Source: Leishmania mexicana MHOM/GT/2001/U1103 (lineage: Eukaryota; Euglenozoa; Kinetoplastea; Trypanosomatida; Trypanosomatidae). From it: a DNA stretch of 64,000 bases. The translations under genes and the position numbers were made by a program. The DNA lies in assembly GCF_000234665.1 (NCBI RefSeq), contig NC_018324.1:925501-989500 (forward strand). Reading direction: 5' to 3'. Within the stretch, counting starts at the first letter, position 1; each line of letters opens with the position of its first letter. Below, one piece after another: positions 35,061 to 43,777 of the stretch. The notes below the pieces were generated by a model. That model was not told where the DNA came from. It searched no databases and saw only the letters and a program-made list of their open reading frames with translations.

Positions 35061-35612
35061 GAGGCGCATCCCCTGTCAAGCAGGAGCGCGCCTGGCCGCC
35101 TGTCTGTAGATGTGTGTGTATGTGTGTCTCCCGCTGTGCCTGCCCTCTCTCGGCGATCCCGTCTCAGTACGCTTCAGCAAGGAGGGAGCGCACGAAGTGA
35201 TCTCGAAGTGGCGCAGAAGAATGAAAGCCTGAAAACACCTCATCGAAAGCAGATGATGGGGCAAATCAGGCAAGGCACAACCAGTTTGGGGTGAAGAAGT
35301 CGAAAGTGAGCACACGCACGCGGCTGCATACACCGATGTGTACTTCCCTTCTTTTGCCAACGCGAGAGCGGAAGGAAATGCAAGAAGGGAGAGGGACTTA
35401 AACCGAGAGTCATACCGGCAGGCGCAGATGTGCGTATATGCTGCCTCTATATATTGGCGGGAGCGTGGCGCCTCCTGTCACTCGCAGCTTCCTGCTTCAC
35501 TTCGCCGTGTCCCCAGTTGTACCCCTTCGAGTCTCGCACATGGGAGTACAACTCGGTCTGTCGACTAGGCTCTTGTCGGGCGCAATGTGCAGGTCACTCC
35601 AGGGCTCCGACC
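35061..35612 (+). other. Spacer between pseudogene and inverted-repeat arm
   Basis: No gene seen. Mixed composition; contains TATATATT at 35450-35457. Confidence 0.5.
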
Positions 35613-36209
35613 GCGGTATCTCGTCCCAGTGGCAGGCGGGGCCAACTTCCGCAGAGCAGCAGGGATGCTCCGAGCATACGTGTGTTTGGCACGACACGAC
35701 ACGGCCACGCGGTGGATGGACAGTGGCGCCGTGTGCGGGTCCATCGGAAGGTGGGCCGTGCCTGCGAATAGCTGGAACCGTCCCCGGAGGCTGCGAAGCT
35801 GCGCACGCGTTGCCGTGCTCCGAATACTCTGTGGAGGTCACCCCGTGTGTTCTGCGAGCGGCACGGCGTTTACCCCACGGCGGGGGCGGCTTCCGTGAAT
35901 CTGCCGCGGGCGGGGCCCTTGAGGCGATGGATGCACTCCTCCGACATCTGCGCCCCCTCCCTCAGCGGCATGACGATGGCGCCATCCGCAATCAGCATCT
36001 CCATGTGCGCAGAATGTCTCCGTCTGACATACGTCCTATCGCGTGAGAGAGGGATGGGGTGGTGTGGGATTCGTGGAATCTGGTGTGATGGGCGTGCGAG
36101 TATCCAAATGTTTCTGCAGGGGCCGGGGCACTCACCTGCGGGCGTGGGACAGCGAGGAGGAGGAGAGCATCACGAGAGAGCGAGAGAGTTTGTTGTCGGC
36201 ACCGACTGC
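35613..36209 (-). repeat. Arm 2 of the 597-bp inverted repeat
   Basis: Reverse complement of 14216-14812, collinear without net indel. The arm starts right after unique sequence ending CGACC and ends at GACTGC. Open frames through it (for example + strand 35630-36046) are the same ones seen on the - strand of arm 1, and do not resemble a known protein. Confidence 0.93.
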
Positions 36210-37378
36210 CAGATGACACATCCATGCGCGGGAAAAAGGTGCAGCTGGAGGTGGGAGTGGCAATTTGGGTTTGTCGTTGTTCCCCCACCTCCGTGTGAAA
36301 CGGCGGAAAGGGGTATCTGGCCTCACCACAAACGAAACGGCAAGTCCCAGCACTGCTACACTTCTTCTGTTCTCTCTCTGCCCCGCTCTTAGATGCCGTG
36401 ACGCGTGCGAGGGAAAGGCGCCTGCTGTGCAACGAGGAGTCTGCGCGTGAGTAGATTTTGACGCGGAGGGGTTTCCCTTCTTCGTGCCGTTCGCTCGCTC
36501 ACTTTCCGGTGGGTCTTCCGTAGCGCCCACGGTCCGTTTCCACTTCACAACGATCGCTGACGTTCTCTCGACCGTGCCCGCACGCGATCGATGTACTCTT
36601 TTCCTTGATGCGTTGCCGTTTCCTTTCACCTTCCTCTCTCTCCCTCCCACCCTTTCTCCGCCCCACCTCCGTCCCTCTCCACACCTCGATTATCTCTCAA
36701 AGTGTGTGCGCACGCGAGGCCAACGAGAAAGAGGCCAAGTGTGCGGCTAGCCACTTTTTGCTTTGCTCTAGCGTCGCTTGAAGATCCCGTTCTCCCACCA
36801 TTCCTCGCCTTGCTCACGCACTACTGTGAATCCGCAAGTGCAGACAACCACCAGTATCATCGACAGAGGGGGGGGGCATCATCGCCTCCTTTACTGCCAG
36901 GGCAGCTACAGGCCTCCCTCTTTTCCTTCTCTCGATTTGTCTCCTCTGCGGTCGCGCGCGTCCTGCGTTGTGTGTGCACGAGGTGGGTTTCTTATTTCCT
37001 TCCATTTATCTTTTTTCTGGTGTCCTGCACACCCCCTCTACGTCTTGGTGCCGTGTGGTACGCGTTGCGTGAGCGCCTCGCTGCCGGAATGGGCGATCTC
37101 GAGCTTCCTTCCACTCAGTTTTCTTCTACCTCCACAGGCGCTCCCCCCTTTTTCTCGATCTATACCTCCTCCTCTATTGCCATCCTCACGTGCGCTGGCC
37201 CTGGTGCGCGTGACGCACTCGTTCAAGAAGCAGCAGCATCAACGTACGTCACCGATCTAAGCAGCTCTTCTGTGGTTGGTCTTATTGTTGTGTGTGTTTA
37301 TGTATGCATGTATGTGTGTGTTCATCGTCTTTCAGATTTGATCGTTGAGTCCCTCCACTGCTTCACGCACACGCACAC
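36210..37378 (+). other. Intergenic spacer upstream of the cullin gene
   Basis: CT-rich spacer, no gene seen. AG at 37334-37335 after TCATCGTCTTTC is the probable splice acceptor, 44 bases before the cullin ATG. Confidence 0.55.
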
Positions 37379-40300
37379 ATGTATACGCCACTCCCTCTCT
37401 TTCCCTCTCCCGGTGGGATGACTGTGTCCCTGCATGACTTGATCAAAGAATGGGAGGTGGTGAACGCGGAGCTGTGTAGGGCCTCCCTGGAGTCCCACCA
37501 GCGCTATTCGTTCCCAGCTAGCAGCCAAGGCAGTTCAGATGATAACGATTGCTCTGCGGAGGGCCCCTCGTCCTCTTCCCCTCCACTGTCCAGCACCACC
37601 ACGTACGCGCGCGTGTACAGCCTCCTCTCGCGCGTGTGCCACATTGCGGAGGACGCCCGCTATAACTCCTTCTGCATTATACAGCATCTCCTGTGGGTGA
37701 CCATCGTCGCGTGGGCAAATCAGATGGCAAACGCCTCCGGTGATCTTATTCGGCTTCCGAGAGGACTTCGACAATACTACGAGGCGTCCCCATGGTGCGC
37801 GACACGGCGCGGCAGCTCACAACGCGACGGCATAAACGACGACACAGCTGGCAAGACAGCGTCTTCGGCGTCCACCCCGGTGCAGCGGACATCGTTTCCA
37901 TGTGCTTTGCTCCCACCGTTAGAGTTTTGGGACCCCAGCGAGCTGGAGGAGATGGCAGGCGCACCGTCCCCCGAACCGGAAGTCGTACGCAACGCCTCTC
38001 TCCACCGCGCGCCGAACTTGCCTGAAGTGTGGAGCAATGCCGTTCAACGCATATTTGCACTGTGGTGCACCACGCCAATGACTGGCTCTTGTGCCGGAGC
38101 TGCACAGCCATGCACCGCCCAAAGCGCCTGTGGTACTGCTTCCCCAGGGACGCTAGAATACGCCCATACCTGGGTCATTGTAGCGCAGCACTATCAACGC
38201 TTCAAATCGCTGCTTTCTCTCTTCTTTCTCCGCTACGACGTGGTGCTCGAGGACGCAGAGGAACTGCTGCAGCGGCGAGGCCGCCAACAGCTTCCGGAGC
38301 AGCAGGAACGCCGCCTCAGCGACCTTCACGATGAGGAAGTGCAGCACGATGGAACACATTCGTCCCGGCTGCCGCCGCTTCCGCTGCGTCGCCGCGGCAG
38401 AACTTCGCTTGTGCCATCTTTCAGCATCAGCCCTGGAGGTGCGGCAAGTGCAGCAGGTGCGGACAACAGCGTGAGCAGTTCCAGTACCCCTGCAGCCCTG
38501 TCTACAGATCGAGAAGGTACCAAAAAGTCCGGCAAGCAAGCTCGTCTGTCGGCGTGTCCTCCCTCCTCCCTCCCCAGCACCGCCAACCTTCTCAGGCATC
38601 TCATGCGAGCCATTGTGAACGAGAGCCTTGCGAAGATCCAGGAAGTGACTGGTGAGGTCCTTCTCTTGCTCTTGCTACCCCACGTCCACCGCGCTCGTAT
38701 GCGAAGCCAGGTCACGACACCTGCTAGCGACACCAGTAATTCCGGGAAACTGTCCCATTCTGCGCCGCCGCAGAACAACTCCGCGACGGGCGAGGCAGAT
38801 ACGGGAAAGGAGGCGTCATCGGCATTAACAACGATGCACCAGCTCTCTGGCATGTCCAATTGGCACAGCGATGAGCAAGACGACGACGACGATCACGTCG
38901 TCTGGTCATCGCCGCCCTCGCCACTGCTCTCATACACAGCTGCGTGTTTCAGCCACGGCAACGGCGACGCCCCTGCGCCAGCTCCCAGGGCCGGCGCACC
39001 TACCACGGACTCCCACGTGAGAGAACGGGCGCAACAAGAGGAGTACGTTGCGCGCAATGTCTTCAAGCTTCTTCTCATGGTTGAGGACTGCCGGGTGCAG
39101 GTACTCGAGCGTTGGCTCGTCGAGAAGGGCAAGCGTGTTGCCTTCTTCTATGGTTCACAGCTTGCTGCCAACCTTTTCGACAATGCCGCGGTACACCAAG
39201 CCGCCTTTGCCCACGATCCCTCGCCCTGTGACCCCTCCGTTGTGACCATCTCCCCAACTCGCACCCTCGCTGATGCGAATCGAGTACTTCGCGAGACTCT
39301 GCAAGCGTACGTCCGGCTTCGTGCCAAGTTGCTCTTCCTTAACGCCGGTACGACGCACTTTCTAGACGCCCTGACCCCGTGGGGGCGGACGCGCATGCTG
39401 GAGAGCCTGAACGCTTTCCTCTGCGGCTTCTGCGGTGTGATACTGCCCTTCTCTCTTCCTTTGGATAGCGGTGCGCTTAACAAAAGCACCGCTGAATCCT
39501 CCAAGGAGAAAGCGAGCCAGGCAGCGTCGTCGCCGCTGGACGGCTGCGACGAGTCGGTTCTTTTCACCCCGATGAACGCCGCCGTCGCCGACTTCGCGCA
39601 GGAGTGGGGAGTGCCACTCTGGGTCGCCATGTGCGACGATGCGCAGCAGCGTATGGAGGCACTGAAGCATGTCGAGCAAAGGCGTGCCAAGCGACCAAAG
39701 GAATGCATGACACTACCTGAGAACGAGTGTTTGTGCGTCATGCAGGCCGCCAAATATCAGCAGCGGCAGCGACGCGCGATGGAGGGGTGGCCAGATGGGG
39801 ACGTGGGCGAGAAGGACCACTGGCGCGGCGGTCTTTGCAATACGGCCACGTCATCGGCGCCCGTCACGTCTTCCTTCACCGCTGCAGCCGTCAGTGCCGT
39901 CGATGATGATCGTGCCGAGAAACCCGACACGCGCGACCGTCACTCTGTCGCCTCTACCGAGCTGGAGGATGCTGTGTCGCCCACGACCAGTATCGTTTGG
40001 CTGCCGAGGTCGCCGACCGTTGCAAACGAAGGCGAGGACGGCAGCGGCGGCAGTGACATCCGCCGCCATGGCGGTGCCGAGGGGGCGAATCGAGCTTTCA
40101 CTCGCCGCCGCGGCAGAGGACTGGATCTGAAGCGCGTTCTGCAGCAGCAGCAGCAACGTCGCGCACGCCTTGGTAACGTGAAGCTCCCGCAACGAGGAGT
40201 AACCGCAAGTAGAGTCTGTGACCCGCTCGCGAGCAGCGAGGATGGCGGCGGTGACGTTGTCGAGAGCCTCTACACGGGGGAGTCCGCATCAGTGGGCGAC

Positions 40301-43147
40301 GATGGCTCTGTGACCGCAGCTGCTGTGGGAGCAGGAAACAGTGGCGACAACGTCGGTCGTCTGCGGGGCAACACTGGTGCGTCCGCGACGGAGGAAGGAC
40401 GACGTAGTGGTGAAGGCCTCACCACAGCTGCCGGTTCTCACGCGAAGCGCTTTTCTCGCTCCGCACAGCTACACCAGGTGGCCACCTTGCCAGATGAAGG
40501 CTTCCCGTGTCTTCTCTACCTAATGCCGCGCCGTAGCCGCTTCGCCTTGCTGGACAAGGCAGCAGCGGCTGTGCAGCAGCAACTCTTCACGCGCTTTAGC
40601 GCCAATGTGCAAGCCTACCTCTCCGACTACCTGGCGGAGTGCGAAACGGCAGCGGCAGCCAGCGCCGCCGCCGATCAGCGCGCAGCCTTAGCCTCGCAGA
40701 AAAAGAAGCGAGAGAAAGCAACTCAAGTGACGACCATGGGAGGGCATGCGGGCACCGGCACTGCGGCTGCCTCCTCCATCGCCGTCGTCACACCATTTCC
40801 CAAACCTTTGCTTGCCCGCATGATTTTCCTCTTGGAGATGACCTACGCTGCATTGCAGGGGCGCGGCGGTGTTACGAGCGAGAGTCACGACAACCACACC
40901 GAAGATAATCACGCTACCGGTAATGGTGGCAGTCGGCGCCCGCTGATGGAGACGGGCCTTACCGCCACTGGGCAGGAACTCGGCGCCGCCATTCTCGAGC
41001 AGGGCAACGGCGAGTTTGACAGTGCCGTCTCCACAACGCTTTCCACGCCAACGTCGCCAGCTTTGCTGGCCATTGCTGCCGTCCGCAAAGGCTTCCAAGG
41101 CTTCCTCATCTCCCTGGAAAAGCGGGCCGTGTTGGCACTGGTGGGGGCGCTGTATGGCCTCGTACAGGAGGGCGCGGCCCAGCAGCCGCCCGCGGCCCAG
41201 ATGGATGCCGTGGACACCATTCTGAATATGGCTTCGCTGCTTAATTCCAAGGACATGTTTGTGCTGCTGCTGAAGGGCTATCTCGCACCGCAAGTGATGA
41301 TGTGCCGATCGCAGCCCGAGATTGTGGTGGAGTCACAGGTGGTGGACCGTATGGCCTACCGCCTTGGCGCGGCAGTGGCGGCGCCGTGCATTACGTTGCT
41401 GAGGGACCTGCAGCTGGCCATGTCCGATCCTCGGAGCACGATGAGATCGCCATCTCCCTCTGGGGCACGCGCAGAACCTGCGGAGGCTTGGGAGCTGAAT
41501 GCCACACACGGGAGTCTCAGCGGAGACGGCAGAAGAGGCGACGGCGGCGATTTTGGAGGCGCGAGTAGCAGAAACATGGCCACGGAATGTGCGCAGCTCG
41601 TGGCAACGCGAGACGCAGAGACGCTAAGAGCCATCCGTCCCCTGCAACACGGCGCCTTCGGCCTCATCCACCGCGTTCGCGTTCTTTGCCAAGCCTGGTG
41701 GCAGCCGCACACAGCCGTGTTGGTGTCTTCTCGGCGACTACGCCAACTGTGGGAGCAGCACCAGCTGCTGGACGAGCGTTTCGTCGACGCGGTGCTGAGC
41801 GTCGAGTGGCAGTACAGCGGGCACTCTGAACCGTTTCGCGGCTACGGGCAACAAGTTAGGCCAAGGGAACTCGAGAACAGCAGCCCGTTGCATCCGCTGG
41901 GCAGTCATTGGTGGCACGGCGACGGAGCCCAGAACACTGGATCGCTCGCTGCAGGGACGCAGCTGCGCACCGTGACGGCAGCCGCAGTCGTGCGCGGCTT
42001 CTCCTCGGCGCTGGGCAATGCGGTGCGTCGCACAGGCCGTCAGGCCGGTGACTTTGGCTACGACGACTCTGACAACGAATCCGAGGACTACAGGGAGGCC
42101 TACGGTGGACTGCTGACGCTGAGCACGTTGCAGCAGTACAGCAGCGCGTACGCGCCGTCAAACTCGTCGTACAGAGGCAGCAACCTCTCGTCTGTTGGAA
42201 GTCCCGGTGCAGTAGGCGGTCCAGGTGCAAGTGGGGTGCACCGGGGGACTTCCGATGGAGGTCAAAGCACGACTGCCGACGACCACGCCTCAACCGCCGT
42301 GCCGGCGGACGGGCAGCTAGAGCGGAAGCGGCTGCGTTGGCCACTGGGCAACGGCCAGCTGTCCTTCTACATCTTCTCCAGGGGCGCTGCCAGCGCTGGC
42401 CGTAGCGCCTCCCAGGGCGTGCAGATCGTGGGACCCCCACTTACGTTGCTGGTGTGCCAGCTACTGGACCGCGCAAGTGAGCAACTGTACACCTTCGACG
42501 CGCTGCACAAGGCGCTTCCGGTGCAGGCACCAAAACCGCTGCTCGCCCATATTCTGCACGAACTTGTCAAGGCCGGCATTGTCGTGCGCAGCGTGGCTGC
42601 CGGGACTCGACAGCTGACGTATCAGCTTCGCAATGATACCCGCGAGGTTCTTCAGCGCAAGGTCATCGTTGACGTACGCGCCGCTGCTCGGCAGCAGTGG
42701 GTGACGCAGACAATGGCTATGACGACCGCAGACGCCGCCGACGACGGTGAAGACAACAGCTCTGAGAGGGGCGGTGCTCGTAACCCTGCGTCCCCGGCGA
42801 ACCCGACGGAAGCCGCCACTGCTTTTCCCACGTCATCACTGAAACCGGCGCGGCAGGCGCGCCTCGACGCACCTGCCAAGGCGAAAGCTGCACCGAGCGC
42901 GTCAGTCGATGAGCCGTCGTCACCGACGTACTCGCTCGACCGTACACACAAGATCAAGGTGTGCATTGTGCGGATCATGAAGGCCGAGCGCGTTCTCCCG
43001 CACCGCGAACTGGTGGAGCGCGTCGCGCTCGCATTGGAGGACCAGTTTGTGGTCACCCCCAGCCAGTTCAAGCACTGCGTTGCACAACTCATTGAGAAGG
43101 AGTTTCTCCAGCGCGGGGAGCAAGCGGAGTACATGTTCGTGTCGTAA
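37379..43147 (+). CDS. Very large cullin-family protein (putative cullin-RING ligase scaffold)
   Basis: The protein has 1922 residues. Cullins hold a RING protein/E2 at the C-terminus and substrate adaptors at the N-terminus, and are switched on by Nedd8. The C-terminus is diagnostic: residues about 1860-1922 match the cullin neddylation winged helix (IKVCIVRIMKAERVLPH, then FVVTPSQFKHCVAQLIEKEF and a final YMFVS), with acceptor Lys1868 55 residues from the end as in CUL1. Upstream, around residues 1660-1740, a winged-helix-A-like segment is visible (LLVCQLL... LYTFDALHKAL... KPLLAHILHELVKAGIV). The N-terminal part is helical with long Ser/Thr/Ala/Gly-rich inserts and a short Gln run (residues about 921-925), which explain a length more than twice that of ordinary cullins. 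The start could also be Met14 at 37418. Confidence 0.85.
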   Translation: MYTPLPLFPSPGGMTVSLHDLIKEWEVVNAELCRASLESHQRYSFPASSQGSSDDNDCSAEGPSSSSPPLSSTTTYARVYSLLSRVCHIAEDARYNSFCIIQHLLWVTIVAWANQMANASGDLIRLPRGLRQYYEASPWCATRRGSSQRDGINDDTAGKTASSASTPVQRTSFPCALLPPLEFWDPSELEEMAGAPSPEPEVVRNASLHRAPNLPEVWSNAVQRIFALWCTTPMTGSCAGAAQPCTAQSACGTASPGTLEYAHTWVIVAQHYQRFKSLLSLFFLRYDVVLEDAEELLQRRGRQQLPEQQERRLSDLHDEEVQHDGTHSSRLPPLPLRRRGRTSLVPSFSISPGGAASAAGADNSVSSSSTPAALSTDREGTKKSGKQARLSACPPSSLPSTANLLRHLMRAIVNESLAKIQEVTGEVLLLLLLPHVHRARMRSQVTTPASDTSNSGKLSHSAPPQNNSATGEADTGKEASSALTTMHQLSGMSNWHSDEQDDDDDHVVWSSPPSPLLSYTAACFSHGNGDAPAPAPRAGAPTTDSHVRERAQQEEYVARNVFKLLLMVEDCRVQVLERWLVEKGKRVAFFYGSQLAANLFDNAAVHQAAFAHDPSPCDPSVVTISPTRTLADANRVLRETLQAYVRLRAKLLFLNAGTTHFLDALTPWGRTRMLESLNAFLCGFCGVILPFSLPLDSGALNKSTAESSKEKASQAASSPLDGCDESVLFTPMNAAVADFAQEWGVPLWVAMCDDAQQRMEALKHVEQRRAKRPKECMTLPENECLCVMQAAKYQQRQRRAMEGWPDGDVGEKDHWRGGLCNTATSSAPVTSSFTAAAVSAVDDDRAEKPDTRDRHSVASTELEDAVSPTTSIVWLPRSPTVANEGEDGSGGSDIRRHGGAEGANRAFTRRRGRGLDLKRVLQQQQQRRARLGNVKLPQRGVTASRVCDPLASSEDGGGDVVESLYTGESASVGDDGSVTAAAVGAGNSGDNVGRLRGNTGASATEEGRRSGEGLTTAAGSHAKRFSRSAQLHQVATLPDEGFPCLLYLMPRRSRFALLDKAAAAVQQQLFTRFSANVQAYLSDYLAECETAAAASAAADQRAALASQKKKREKATQVTTMGGHAGTGTAAASSIAVVTPFPKPLLARMIFLLEMTYAALQGRGGVTSESHDNHTEDNHATGNGGSRRPLMETGLTATGQELGAAILEQGNGEFDSAVSTTLSTPTSPALLAIAAVRKGFQGFLISLEKRAVLALVGALYGLVQEGAAQQPPAAQMDAVDTILNMASLLNSKDMFVLLLKGYLAPQVMMCRSQPEIVVESQVVDRMAYRLGAAVAAPCITLLRDLQLAMSDPRSTMRSPSPSGARAEPAEAWELNATHGSLSGDGRRGDGGDFGGASSRNMATECAQLVATRDAETLRAIRPLQHGAFGLIHRVRVLCQAWWQPHTAVLVSSRRLRQLWEQHQLLDERFVDAVLSVEWQYSGHSEPFRGYGQQVRPRELENSSPLHPLGSHWWHGDGAQNTGSLAAGTQLRTVTAAAVVRGFSSALGNAVRRTGRQAGDFGYDDSDNESEDYREAYGGLLTLSTLQQYSSAYAPSNSSYRGSNLSSVGSPGAVGGPGASGVHRGTSDGGQSTTADDHASTAVPADGQLERKRLRWPLGNGQLSFYIFSRGAASAGRSASQGVQIVGPPLTLLVCQLLDRASEQLYTFDALHKALPVQAPKPLLAHILHELVKAGIVVRSVAAGTRQLTYQLRNDTREVLQRKVIVDVRAAARQQWVTQTMAMTTADAADDGEDNSSERGGARNPASPANPTEAATAFPTSSLKPARQARLDAPAKAKAAPSASVDEPSSPTYSLDRTHKIKVCIVRIMKAERVLPHRELVERVALALEDQFVVTPSQFKHCVAQLIEKEFLQRGEQAEYMFVS

Positions 43148-43777
43148 CTGGTATGAGGTTTGGCAAGCATGTAGGATTGGGCCCGCGTCGGAGCGCGACT
43201 GAACCGGCAGAGAAAAAAGCATATGTCTCTGAATGTACACGCACTCACCACGTTTCTCTGGACTTGCGTGTAGCACGAGACACGAATCCTTGCTTGCTGG
43301 CAAGGGGTGATTGATCTAGCCGAAGAACGCACAGATGCATTCTTAGCGTGTCGCAACATGACAACTACATCAACAAGTGTCCTCGAGTCGTGCAGACTGC
43401 TGAGAACGCCACGTTCACGTCCTCGCGTTAAAGCAAGGCGACCTTGTCACCCACCGCACTGCACTGCACGCGCGTGCTGGCACAAGTTACGGATCTGTGT
43501 TGTATGTGCACCGCTATTCACTTTTTGGTGCTGCGTTGCTCATCATCTCACCATCTCCACATCTCCCCTTCCACATGCATCCGTTTTCTCCTCCTCGCAC
43601 CCTGTGACGCTCCCTCTTGCTTGTTTGTCGTGGTCATCTCAGCATCTTCGATGTTAAGAGGGCACACCTACACAACGGCGCAAGGATTGTATCTCTCCCC
43701 TTTTTTCTTTCATCACACTCTTGGTTTGCTCCACGCATACACAAACACGGCAGCACGACACTTTTTGCACGTACACG
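43148..43777 (+). other. Intergenic spacer and 5' UTR of DPP8-like gene
   Basis: No gene seen. A T/C tract at 43690-43732 followed by AG 43751-43752 is a good splice acceptor candidate, 26 bases before the next ATG. Confidence 0.55.
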
